Shown here: in pieces, positions 54,541-63,051 of the stretch
Layout of the letters: each line of letters starts with the position of its first letter
Position numbering within the stretch: position 1 is the stretch's first letter
From: Novosphingobium sp. ST904
GTDB taxonomy: Bacteria > Pseudomonadota > Alphaproteobacteria > Sphingomonadales > Sphingomonadaceae
Direction: 5' to 3'
DNA length: 64,000 bases
NCBI RefSeq assembly: GCF_001298105.1
Contig: NZ_LGJH01000152.1
Location: forward strand, 48,815-112,814
Program-made: the position numbers and the translations under genes
Notes under the pieces: model-generated
What the model was told of the DNA's origin: nothing
Databases searched by the model: none
Seen by the model: only the letters and a program-made list of their open reading frames with translations

Positions 54541-56745
54541 TCAGAAATTCACGCTCGCCCGGACGCCGTAAGTGCGCGGCGGCTGGAACTGGTAATTGTT
54601 GGTGAACGACACGAAGTTCTGCTGCGCATAGGCCAGCACATTCTTGTCGAAGATGTTGCGTACGAAAGCCTGGATCTTCCAGCCTCCAACGTCAGGCTGG
54701 TAGGCCAGAGACGCATTCGCCATGAAGAAGTCTTCCGTAGCGACATCATCCAGATTGAAGACGGAGAAGTAATATTTCGAAGAATACTTCCCGTCGAGAT
54801 GAGCCGTGACCTTTCCACCGGCGAAGAGGAAGTCCTGATCCAGTGAGCCGGTCACGGTGAACGTCGGGGCATTGGGCAGACGGTTGCCGCTGATATCCAC
54901 GGGGCTGTTGTCGCCATCGTTGACCTCGATACCGTTGCCGAACTTGGTGTGCAGGTAAGTGCCGTTGACGCCGATCCGCGTGTGCTCCGCCACCAGCGCC
55001 TTCACTTCCGCCTCGGCACCGAAGATCTTGGCATTGCCGACATTGAAGATGCCGCTGCCGCCGTCGATCACGCTGGATGTCTGCGAGGCCTGATAACCGC
55101 GATAGTTCGAGTAGAAGACGTCAGCGTTGATCTGGAGCGAGTTGCCCAGGAACGAATTCTTCGTACCCAGTTCGAAGGCGTCCAGCTTTTCCGGACCGTA
55201 GGGTATCGAGGCCGCGCTGCCGTTGGAATTGAAGCCGCCCGACTTGTAGCCGCGGTCGTACTTCGCATAGATCAGCGTATCGGGGGTGGGATGGTAGTTC
55301 AGCCCTGCGTGCCAGGTCGGCTGGCTCTCGCTGAGCTTGCCTTCACCCGGCGTAACGATCGGGTCCGCAGAGATGAACGGGCTGGCCAAAGCTGCAAGAT
55401 CCAGCACGGCCTGACCTGTGCGGCTCTTCTTGTCCCAAGTGTAGCGGCCGCCCACGCTCAGTTCGAGTTGATCGGTGAGGTCGAAATCGACCTGCCCGAA
55501 GACCGCCTGCGAGCGGGTCTTGATCCTGTAATCGAACTTGATGCCGTATTGATCGGGCTGCCCCAGTGCCGCCAGCGGGCCGCCGATCGCAAAGTCGCCG
55601 GTCATGTCACGGTTGTAGAGCCCGGAATCGACGGTGTTGTTCTCCTGGAACCGGAAATAGCCCGCCTGGAAGAACAGACGCGAAGCGGAGTCATTGCTGA
55701 CGCGGAATTCGTGGTTCCAGGTCTTGGGGGTCTCGCTCTGACGGAACTGGCGGTTCGCCGGGTAGGATGGCCCGGTGGCATCGACCACGTTTTTCCAGTG
55801 CTGTTCGTCGTAGCCGCCCGAATAGATGAAGTTCAGGTTGCCGCTGGTGTTGTAGGCCAGTTCCCAGCGAACGCGGTCCCCTTCGAGCCGCGTGGAAATC
55901 GGCGTGGTACCCACGAAGTCTCCGATATCGTCGAGGTCAGGCTGAGGGCCGCCGAGCGTCCCCCGCAGCACGGCATCGCCATGGACCTTGCGGGAGTCGT
56001 GCTGGTAGGAAACCCATGCCGAGAAGCCACCCGACTGATAAAGCGCCTGAAGCCGACCCGATGCAAAATTCTCGTCGTCGGCATCCTTCGTCGGCGCGTC
56101 CAGCTTGCGGTAGCCGTCATGGGTCATGAAAGTGCCCGAAGCGCGGATCGCGAAGTTGTCGCTCACCGCGAGATTGGCGCCCATCTCCCCGTTGAAGGTA
56201 CCGAAGTTGCCCACTTCGACCGAACTGTAGCCCCCGTTGGAGAACTGCGGCCGGTTGGTAATGATGCTGACGAGACCGCCGGTGGAGTTGCGCCCGTTGA
56301 GCGTGCCCTGCGGCCCTTTGAGCACCTCGATACGCGCGAGATCGTACATCGAGGCGTTTATCGAGAACGGTCGGTTGGTGTAGAATCCGTCGCGTGCAAT
56401 CGGCACGGAAGGATCGCCGATCTCCGTCACGTCGGTGGAGGCAACGCCGCGCACTGCAACGAATGCTGCGCCCGCCGAAGGCGAGATGTTCACGCTGGGG
56501 TCGATCAGGGCGAGGTCCCGGACCGACACGACGCCGGCATCGCGCAGTGCATCGCCGGAGTAGACGTTGAGCGCGATCGGGGTGTCCTGCGCGTCGGAGG
56601 CGGTGCGGTTTGCCGTAACGATGATATCGCCCAGACCCTGGCTCTGCGCGGCCGTATCATCGCTTGCCTGAGTGGCAGTCTGCGCGTGGGCCATGACAGG
56701 AACGGCCAGCGCGGACGTCGAAAGAAGCACGAATGCCAGTCTCAT
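54541..56745 (-). CDS. TonB-dependent outer-membrane receptor
   Basis: A 734-aa TonB receptor with a signal peptide (to about AHAQ, residue 22). The plug domain contains DIIVTANRTASDAQDTPIALNVYSG, SVRDLALIDPSVNIS and LARIEVLKGPQGTLNGRNSTGGLVSIITNRP; the 22-strand barrel ends in YGVRASVNF with terminal Phe. This plug is typical of the many sphingomonad receptors for plant-derived and aromatic compounds. I chose ATG 56745, with GGGAGAG upstream. Operator site 3 is 53 bp upstream. No FecR or sigma factor gene adjoins it, so control is presumably through the operator. Confidence 0.95.
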   Translation of the reverse strand: MRLAFVLLSTSALAVPVMAHAQTATQASDDTAAQSQGLGDIIVTANRTASDAQDTPIALNVYSGDALRDAGVVSVRDLALIDPSVNISPSAGAAFVAVRGVASTDVTEIGDPSVPIARDGFYTNRPFSINASMYDLARIEVLKGPQGTLNGRNSTGGLVSIITNRPQFSNGGYSSVEVGNFGTFNGEMGANLAVSDNFAIRASGTFMTHDGYRKLDAPTKDADDENFASGRLQALYQSGGFSAWVSYQHDSRKVHGDAVLRGTLGGPQPDLDDIGDFVGTTPISTRLEGDRVRWELAYNTSGNLNFIYSGGYDEQHWKNVVDATGPSYPANRQFRQSETPKTWNHEFRVSNDSASRLFFQAGYFRFQENNTVDSGLYNRDMTGDFAIGGPLAALGQPDQYGIKFDYRIKTRSQAVFGQVDFDLTDQLELSVGGRYTWDKKSRTGQAVLDLAALASPFISADPIVTPGEGKLSESQPTWHAGLNYHPTPDTLIYAKYDRGYKSGGFNSNGSAASIPYGPEKLDAFELGTKNSFLGNSLQINADVFYSNYRGYQASQTSSVIDGGSGIFNVGNAKIFGAEAEVKALVAEHTRIGVNGTYLHTKFGNGIEVNDGDNSPVDISGNRLPNAPTFTVTGSLDQDFLFAGGKVTAHLDGKYSSKYYFSVFNLDDVATEDFFMANASLAYQPDVGGWKIQAFVRNIFDKNVLAYAQQNFVSFTNNYQFQPPRTYGVRASVNF

Positions 56746-56798
56746 CAAACTCTCCCATGTCGGCGCTACCTTCAATTCGGCGCACCTTTTATAAAACC

Positions 56799-56815
56799 GG
56801 AATACCTATTCTAAT
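56799..56815 (+). promoter_or_regulatory. Shared operator, site 3 (TonB receptor)
   Basis: GGAATACCTATTCTAAT lies 53 bp upstream of the receptor start, next to AT-rich TTTTATAAAA that could hold the -10 region on the minus strand. Confidence 0.65.
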
Positions 56816-56938
56816 TATGACGCGAATCGCGCCCCGTCAAGCGGCGAGCGTCCCAATCTGCGGGACATGAGAAAAGCGGCGTGCCGCCAGAGCTATCGCC
56901 CTGGAAACACGCCGCTTTCGATATTGCTGTTTACGGCG

Positions 56939-57424
56939 TCAGTGCGCCGCGAACGCGGATGCCGGCTGCCTGTAGGGAAGAAGTTGCCCTGCCGCTTCCA
57001 CCAGCGGCTCTCTCCCGACGGCGATGGCAAGGCCCTGAGTCACCTGTCGCAACTGCGCGCAGTTCAGCCAGGGATGGCCCGCGCCATACTGATTGACCAT
57101 GACACCATACAGCCGGTCCAGCGCCCGTACACCGTTCTTCACGCCATAAAGGTGAACGTAATCAGCCCTAACGCGGCGCGCGGCGAGATCGAGATCGCCA
57201 CGATGCACGCGGCTGAATGTCCGATAGTCGGCCTGAAAATCGTCGCCGGTGTTTTCACAGCGCATGGCTGTAACTTTCAGCATCGCATCGAGGCGTTGCA
57301 GGCGTTCCGCGCTGGCGTCAGCATGCAGGGCGGCGGCCGGCGGTGCCAATCCCAACGTGGCAACGCAGACGGCGGCGATCAGCGATCCGGCTCGAACCCG
57401 GCGTTTCGCAAGGCAGGTGCTCAT
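56939..57424 (-). CDS. Small exported protein of a sphingomonad family, function unknown
   Basis: A 161-aa exported protein. A signal peptide to about residue 33 (PAAALHAD) is followed by LQRLDAMLKVTAMRCENTGDDFQADYRTF and GAGHPWLNCAQLRQVTQGLA; two Cys (about 55 and 122) could form a disulfide. Proteins like this recur in sphingomonads and, from memory, are sometimes labelled S-adenosylhomocysteine hydrolase, but the protein is far too small and has none of that enzyme's motifs. A role in the periplasm is likely; nothing more can be said. Confidence 0.75.
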   Translation of the reverse strand: MSTCLAKRRVRAGSLIAAVCVATLGLAPPAAALHADASAERLQRLDAMLKVTAMRCENTGDDFQADYRTFSRVHRGDLDLAARRVRADYVHLYGVKNGVRALDRLYGVMVNQYGAGHPWLNCAQLRQVTQGLAIAVGREPLVEAAGQLLPYRQPASAFAAH

Positions 57425-57598
57425 GATGGTGCTCCTCCTCCTTGGCGGGAATTGGCTCCCGTCTCGTTAGGAAAATTCCCATAACGTAGTTAACATCACC
57501 TAAACAGACACCCCCGCCCGCGAGCCTCATTGCCGGAAGACTTTCGACGTCTATATCTGCGGTCCTTACGGTTCATTTGCATGAGAAGGATTCACACC

Positions 57599-58077
57599 AT
57601 GACCATCGCCATTGGTGACAAGCTGCCCGACGTAAAGCTCATCAAGGCCACCGAGAGCGGCCCTGAACCGGTACAGAGCGCCGACTTCTTCGCAGGCCGG
57701 AAAGTGGCGCTGTTTTCGGTCCCCGGCGCCTTCACGCCGACCTGCTCCGCCAAGCACCTGCCCGGCTTCGTCGACAAGGCGGCCGATCTGAAGGCCAGCG
57801 GCATCGACAAATCGCCTGCACCGCCGTCAACGACGCTTTCGTCATGGGTGCGTGGGGCAAGGCTTCGGGATCGAGTGATGTGACCATGCTGTCCGACGGC
57901 AACGGCGATTTCGTGAAGGCGATCGACCTCGTCATGGATGGCACCGGCTTCGGCATGGGCCATCGCGGCAAGCGCTTCTCGATGGTCGTCAACGACGGCG
58001 TGGTCGAACAGCTCAACGTCGAGGCGCCGGGTGCGTTCGAGGTCAGCTCGGCAGACTATATGCTCGGCCAGCTCTAA
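57599..58077 (+). CDS. Peroxiredoxin (Prx5 type)
   Basis: A thiol peroxidase of about 159 aa (corrected), which reduces H2O2 and organic peroxides. The peroxidatic Cys is in PGAFTPTCSAKHLPGF (about 49); a second Cys is in IACTAVNDAFVM (about 74). GDKLPDVKL and GFGMGHRGKRFSMVVNDGVV are typical of the Prx5/AhpE-like group. The ATG at 57599 follows AGAAGGA. The frame breaks near 57813, where an AAAA run reads AAA; adding one A restores the full protein. Confidence 0.93.
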
Positions 58078-58097
58078 GCGCCCTGCGAAAACCGGAA

Positions 58098-58131
58098 GAA
58101 AGGCGCCTTCCTGTGGGAAGGCCGCCTTTTT
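58098..58131 (+). terminator. Terminator of the peroxiredoxin gene
   Basis: AAAGGCGCCTTCC, loop TGTG, GGAAGGCCGCCTTTTT forms a stem with one internal mismatch pair and a T5 tract. Confidence 0.88.
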
Positions 58132-58235
58132 CATGTCCATTCCATCGACGGGGCGTTGGCTTGCCCTCTCCTGTCCTGATCGCCTTGCCCGGCTGCCGGG
58201 GGACGTTTAGCGTCGCCACAAAGCGAGGAGTTTTC

Positions 58236-58915
58236 ATGGCACGTTCGGTTATCGTCACCGGTGGTTTCGGCATTCTCGGCGCCGCTGTCGCCGCCGCATT
58301 CGCGCAAGCCGGCAACAAGGTCGCCCGCATCGACTTCGCCCCTGCGGCCAGAGGGCCGCTCGCAGGCGCACTGGATGTTGGCGGCGTGGACCTGGCCGAC
58401 GCCGGCGCACCGGCGAAGCGCTGGCCCAGATCGTTGCGGCGCACGGCGGGATAGACGTGCTGGTCAACGTTGCTGGCGGCTTCACCTGGGAAACGCTGGA
58501 AGGCGGATCGATCGCTGCCTGGGCGAAGATGCAGGCCATGAACCTGACAACCGCCGCCACCATCTCCCAGCTCGCACTGCCCGAACTGCGAAAGTCAGCG
58601 GCCGGCCGCATCGTCAACATCGGCGCCGGGGCCGCCCTCAAGGCCGGCGCGGGCATGGGCGCCTATGCCGCCTCCAAGTCGGGCGTCCACCGCCTGACGG
58701 AAGCGCTTGCGGAAGAGCTTACGGGCACCAGCGTCACCGTGAATGCCGTGCTGCCCAGCATCATCGACACCCCGGCCAATCGTGCTGACATGCCTGACGC
58801 CGATTACTCCACCTGGGTGCAGCCCTCGGCCATCGCCGAAGTCATCGGATTCCTTGCCTCGGATGCAGGACGCTCGATCACCGGCGCCCTGATCCCCGTC
58901 ACACGGGGAGGGTGA
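58236..58915 (+). CDS. Short-chain dehydrogenase/reductase with altered catalytic Ser
   Basis: A classical-size SDR of about 226 aa (corrected). Cofactor motif VTGGFGILGAAVAAAF near the N-terminus, NVAGG (usually NNAG) at about 78-82, and YAASK (Tyr about 147, Lys about 151). The catalytic Ser expected 12-13 residues before Tyr is missing: the strand reads NIGAGAALKAGAGMGAY. The protein may have lost or altered oxidoreductase activity. The frame breaks near 58409; one base joins the halves (DAGATGEALAQIVAAHGGIDVLVN). GAGGAG precedes the ATG. Confidence 0.87.
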
Positions 58916-58951
58916 GCCCGCAGGCTTGCCCGGCGCCGCTTTCAGGCCCGG

Positions 58952-60400
58952 TCAGCGCTTTTTCGGAACATAGACCTGCATTCCGTCCTGCCCCCTGAAC
59001 ACCCGCCGCCATTTTGGCGAGCGGGCCAGTTCACGCGCGAGCGGCGCATTGTGGTCTTCCTGAATGAGAAACGCGGCCGGATGCCATTTGGCAATGACGT
59101 CGACCAGAGGAACGTACCCGTTCTCGATGCCGCCGTTGTATTGCCACTCGTCATGGCCGTAGCGGTAGTACCGGCCGTCGTAGGCAACGCGCCAGGCCGG
59201 CCAGCCTGCATCGATGACAGGCCCACCATAAGGAAAATCGGCATAGATCGTGCCGCGCACGTCCTGCTGCTTGAGATGCGCGATCGCCTGCAGCGGCAGG
59301 TTGGGACCGAATCGGGTAGGAGCGGCAAACGGGACGACCAGCACCACCGCCAGAACGGCGGCAACGGGCAGCCAGCGCGGAACCGCTCGGACCTCATCCG
59401 GCGATGCCGTTCCTGTCGCGGTCGCCGCGCGGGCGATCACCGGCACCATCGCCAGCGCCCAGAACAGCACGAAACGATAGGCCGTCACGGTCATGACGAG
59501 AAGCGCCAGCGCCACCAGCAGTTCGCTCCAGTCGAAGCGGCGTTCTTTCTGGCGCAGCAATAGCCAACAGGTCACCAGCAAGGTCAGGAGAACCGGAATC
59601 GCATTCTCCCAGTTCGCCGATATCCATAGCGGGCGCCATTCGCTCGCACCGATGGCAAGGCTCATCTCGGCATTGGTCGCCGATATCGCCAGAATCGAGA
59701 AACCATCGGGTGTCGCGAACATCGCGGCGATCGCCGCCACGGTGAGGATGGCCGAAGCAATCGGGATACGCCGGGTCCGGCCGCGCAGCCAGGCCAGTGC
59801 GTCAACGGCGGTGTGAACGCCAAGCGCCAGCACGCCGACGCTCACCGAAGGGTGAAAGTTCTGCCAGAGCACCAGCAACGGCAGCCCCAGCCCGATCATC
59901 ACCAGCGGCTTCGGCCGAAGCCGCAGCATTGCGAGCAATAGCCCAAAGCCCAGCGCGGCGAAGCTTTGCGGGCGAATGCTGGCCGTGGGCAATGCGGCCA
60001 GGAATGCAAGGACAAGCGCCAGCGCAACAGCATGAGCGGCTGCCCCTCGGCTCCGACATGCGGCGGCAACGGCCCAGAACCCGCCAAGCCAACAGAGCGC
60101 ATCGAAGGCGCGAAGCGCGCCCCAGCCGCCCAGAGACCTGATGAGGGCCATGCTCGCCTGCGCCAGCCAGCCGACCGCCGGAAGCGGCTCGCCCAGATGG
60201 AGCGCGGCGAAGGGTTCCCGCGCGATCGGGCCGCCATGATCGAGGATGATCTCGCCCAGCTTGAGCTGCCAGAAGATGTCCACATCCCAGACGCTGCGCA
60301 GCAGCAGGACGAGCAGCATGGCAGCCGGGACGAGCGCGATCATCCCATGCTGCAGGCGAACCTTGCTCCGCCCTTCGATGCTTTCGATCCGACCGCTCAC
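58952..60400 (-). CDS. Polytopic membrane protein, unknown function
   Basis: A 482-aa integral membrane protein with about ten to twelve helices and a C-terminal soluble domain (about 385-482, GTIYADFPYGGPVIDAGWPAWRVAYDGRYYRYG). An acidic DVDIFWQLKLGE motif follows the first helix, as in GT-C-like lipid-sugar glycosyltransferases, and I suspect a protein of that fold. No specific family is recognised. It stands alone, convergent with the SDR gene. Confidence 0.72.
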   Translation of the reverse strand: MSGRIESIEGRSKVRLQHGMIALVPAAMLLVLLLRSVWDVDIFWQLKLGEIILDHGGPIAREPFAALHLGEPLPAVGWLAQASMALIRSLGGWGALRAFDALCWLGGFWAVAAACRSRGAAAHAVALALVLAFLAALPTASIRPQSFAALGFGLLLAMLRLRPKPLVMIGLGLPLLVLWQNFHPSVSVGVLALGVHTAVDALAWLRGRTRRIPIASAILTVAAIAAMFATPDGFSILAISATNAEMSLAIGASEWRPLWISANWENAIPVLLTLLVTCWLLLRQKERRFDWSELLVALALLVMTVTAYRFVLFWALAMVPVIARAATATGTASPDEVRAVPRWLPVAAVLAVVLVVPFAAPTRFGPNLPLQAIAHLKQQDVRGTIYADFPYGGPVIDAGWPAWRVAYDGRYYRYGHDEWQYNGGIENGYVPLVDVIAKWHPAAFLIQEDHNAPLARELARSPKWRRVFRGQDGMQVYVPKKR

Positions 60401-60488
60401 CTTATCCCCCGCCGCATGGCAAGCCGCTTCCTTCGCCGCAGGCCGGGGACGGTTTCAAGCCCCTTGCCTGCGGAAGCGGGGATAAGCG
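60401..60488. repeat. Interrupted inverted repeat between folE and the membrane protein gene
   Basis: The right arm GCCTGCGGAAGCGGGGATAA (about 60467-60486) is the reverse complement of TTATCCCCGCTTCCGCAGGC, and the left side (from 60402) carries the same blocks TTATCCCCGC, CCGCTTCC and CGCAGGC in the same order, with extra bases between. It may form a branched stem downstream of folE (minus strand) or be an intergenic repeat unit. Confidence 0.5.
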
Positions 60489-60522
60489 CGCCGGTTTCCC
60501 GGATTGGGGATGGTTTCCGCGA

Positions 60523-61131
60523 TCAGTAGCCCATCAGGCTGAGCACTTCCTTGCGGCTGCGCTCATCGTCGAGGAATGTCCCCATCATGCGGCTGGTGAT
60601 CATGCTCACGCCCGGCGTGCGCACGCCCCGCGCGGTCATGCAGGCATGGCTGGCCTCGATCACAACGGCGACGCCCTGCGGCTTGAGGTGTTCCCAGATG
60701 CACTGGGCCACTTCGGCAGTGAGGCGCTCCTGGATCTGGAGGCGCCGCGCGAATCCGTGAAGCACGCGGGCGAGCTTCGAGATGCCCACGACATGATCCT
60801 TGGGCAGATAGGCGATCGCCGCCTTGCCGATGATGGGCGCCATGTGATGTTCGCAGTGCGACTGGAACGGAATATCCTTCAGCAGCACGACTTCGTCATA
60901 GCCGCCCACTTCCTCGAACACACGGCTGAGGTGAACTGCCGGGTCTTCTCCATAGCCCTGGCAATATTCCCGCCAGGCGCGTGCCACGCGCTTCGGCGTG
61001 TCCAGCAGGCCTTCGCGCGAGGGATCGTCGCCCGCCCATTCGATGAGGGTGCGGATCGCCTGCTGCACGTGCTCGGGGACGGCGGGCTTGCCCAGCGGGT
61101 TGTCCTCGTCGGGACCGTCGAGGCTGCTCAT
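60523..61131 (-). CDS. folE: GTP cyclohydrolase I
   Basis: A 202-aa enzyme that converts GTP to dihydroneopterin triphosphate, the first step of tetrahydrofolate synthesis. Zinc ligands are in FQSHCEHHMAP (Cys and His) and SHACMTARGV (Cys); GISKLARVLHGFARRLQIQERLT and RTPGVSMITS are conserved. The start overlaps the PLD-like stop as ATGA, so the two are translated from one message. Length is normal. Confidence 0.97.
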   Translation of the reverse strand: MSSLDGPDEDNPLGKPAVPEHVQQAIRTLIEWAGDDPSREGLLDTPKRVARAWREYCQGYGEDPAVHLSRVFEEVGGYDEVVLLKDIPFQSHCEHHMAPIIGKAAIAYLPKDHVVGISKLARVLHGFARRLQIQERLTAEVAQCIWEHLKPQGVAVVIEASHACMTARGVRTPGVSMITSRMMGTFLDDERSRKEVLSLMGY

Positions 61132-62663
61132 CCCTTCTTACTCCTTCGCAATCTATCCATAAGGTGCAGCCGCATGAGCTGCCCCTTGCGGCGGAAGAGA
61201 CCGCGCCGCTCGATCGGCTCGAACATCTCCCCGGGACGTTCCGGGTCGAGCAGAGCACTTTCACCGAGCGCTCTTTCAGCTTCGGTGAGATGTTTCAAGG
61301 GCAAGGGTTCCAGATGTTTGCCCAAGGGCACAAGGCTTTCGATCATGGCCGCCATCGAACCGTGGCGATCGAGCGCCTCGGCGATGGTCTCCTCGGTCAC
61401 GCCGCAATGCTCGGAGAGCAGGCGATGGCGCAGGCCCGTGATGGCGGAAGACACATGGGCATTGGCGGGCCGCGCGGCATCGATGAACACGTCGCATTCC
61501 GAATCGAGGCCCATCGAGCGGTTGTTCATGTTCGCGGAACCCACCCGCAGTATCTCGTCGTCGACGATCATCAGCTTGGCATGAACGTAGATGGGCGTGC
61601 CGTCGGAGGCGACCGGATAGAATATGCGGAACCGCCCGGCATGATCGGCATTGCGCAGCGTGCGGACGAGTTCGACGCGCGCGGTATCCATCGCGATCTG
61701 CTCCAGCCAGCCGTCGGCGGTGCAGGGATTGATGATGAGAAACTCGGGCGGATCGTCCTCCAGAAGCCGCTCGCAGATGGCCTCGGCAATGGCGCGCGAT
61801 GCGAAGTACTGGGTCTCGGCATAAACGAAGCGCTTCGCCCGGCGGATCTGCTCCACGAACAGCGCCTCGATCTCGCTCACTTGCGGGCAATCGCCATATT
61901 CGGCGCGGGTGCGGGCGATACCTATCTCCACGTTCTCGAATTCGGCGCGCAGTTCCTCGGGCCACGGGCTGAAATCCTGCGGCGCGCAAGGCACCAGTTC
62001 GGCGCCGCCCGCCACCTTCCAGCGTTCCCGCCCCAGATCGCCCAACGCGCCTGCCACCTCGCCTTCCATCACCATGGTAACGTCGTGCCACGGACCATAG
62101 AGCTTTCCGGTCGGCTTCCGCCGCCGCTTGTCCCTGGGCAAGTGCTCGGGCGTGTCCCAGCGGTCGGACGTCATGTCGATCCCGCCGCAGGCCGCGAAAA
62201 CATCGTCCACCACCACGATCTTCTGGTGATGGCTGCATCCGATGGGATGGGCGCCGTCGAACTTGAAATCGATTCGATCGCGCAAGGCCCAGCGGATCAG
62301 GTCAACGATCATGGTGCCGCGAAACAGCGACTTCACCAGCGAGAAATTCCACTTCAGGAGCAGGATTTCCAGACGAGGATTGCTCTTCACCAGCCAGATG
62401 ATGAACGACCCGAGCCGCGCCGGAAACTTCTCGTGCCGCCCTCGCTGCCACCATCGCCTTCCCGAAGAGAGCAATATGCGCGAATCGAAGTCCCAGCCGA
62501 TCATGAAGATGCGCTGGCGTGCCTCCTCCATCACCCCGCGCATCAATTCGAAATAGTCCGCCGCGTCGATAACGACGTAAGCGCGCTTCGCCATGGCATA
62601 ACGCCAGACCGTCGGCGACGCAGGGCCATCGCCCTCGCCTCCGTTCTCAGAATCCCGATCCAT
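61128..62663 (-). CDS. Phospholipase D-like protein with two HKD motifs
   Basis: A 511-aa PLD-superfamily protein. HKD motif 1 is HPIGCSHHQKIVVVDDVFAACGGIDM (about 137-162), motif 2 IYVHAKLMIVDDEILRVGSANMNNRSMG (about 366-393); both have His, Lys and Asp/Asn at the needed places. No signal peptide or membrane segment, unlike cardiolipin synthases, though it may bind membranes. It acts on phosphodiester bonds, probably phosphatidyl transfer or hydrolysis. I use ATG 62663, preceded by AAGG; an ATG at 62690 lacks a ribosome binding site. Confidence 0.88.
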   Translation of the reverse strand: MDRDSENGGEGDGPASPTVWRYAMAKRAYVVIDAADYFELMRGVMEEARQRIFMIGWDFDSRILLSSGRRWWQRGRHEKFPARLGSFIIWLVKSNPRLEILLLKWNFSLVKSLFRGTMIVDLIRWALRDRIDFKFDGAHPIGCSHHQKIVVVDDVFAACGGIDMTSDRWDTPEHLPRDKRRRKPTGKLYGPWHDVTMVMEGEVAGALGDLGRERWKVAGGAELVPCAPQDFSPWPEELRAEFENVEIGIARTRAEYGDCPQVSEIEALFVEQIRRAKRFVYAETQYFASRAIAEAICERLLEDDPPEFLIINPCTADGWLEQIAMDTARVELVRTLRNADHAGRFRIFYPVASDGTPIYVHAKLMIVDDEILRVGSANMNNRSMGLDSECDVFIDAARPANAHVSSAITGLRHRLLSEHCGVTEETIAEALDRHGSMAAMIESLVPLGKHLEPLPLKHLTEAERALGESALLDPERPGEMFEPIERRGLFRRKGQLMRLHLMDRLRRSKKG

Positions 62664-63051
62664 CGCTTGCCTTGCTGAACCACCCACCATCCGCGATCAA
62701 GCGTCCAGCCCACAGGATGTTCCCTGCCCCATTTGTCCGACAGATGGCACAGCCTGTCGCCCCGGGAATCTCCGTATGGCGGATTTCCGCCATTTCGCCG
62801 CGAAAATACGTCAACTGAGCGGTTGATCCGGCACAGTTCAGCCGCCATTCCGTTTCGCGGATGCAACATGCATCGTTCTCGTCCGTTCCTTCCCACGTGA
62901 CAAATGCACGCGGAACGGACTTTCGGCTTCAAGCCGAAACCAACCGTCCGGGTCGTGTTTTCCGGACCACCATTCACGCTTCTGCGCTGCGACTGTGCAG
63001 AAGCCGAGCCGGGACCGTTGGGTCGGTTCCCGCATCGAGAAGGAGTACGCC
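62664..63051. other. 388-bp intergenic region with one palindrome
   Basis: It holds the divergent promoters of the PLD/folE operon and of the exported repeat protein. ATGGCGG-ATTT-CCGCCAT at 62776-62793 is a perfect palindrome with a 4-nt centre; GCGGATTTCCGCCA is also found at 10358-10371. No gene is convincing; the ORFs here have no ribosome binding site. Confidence 0.5.

Noticed and set aside
54949..56814. A 621-codon plus-strand ORF
   Set aside because: Antisense of the TonB receptor; the receptor has signal peptide, plug and barrel motifs.
56939..57424. S-adenosylhomocysteine hydrolase label for the small exported protein
   Set aside because: The protein is 161 aa with a signal peptide and lacks the NAD-binding and catalytic motifs of that enzyme.
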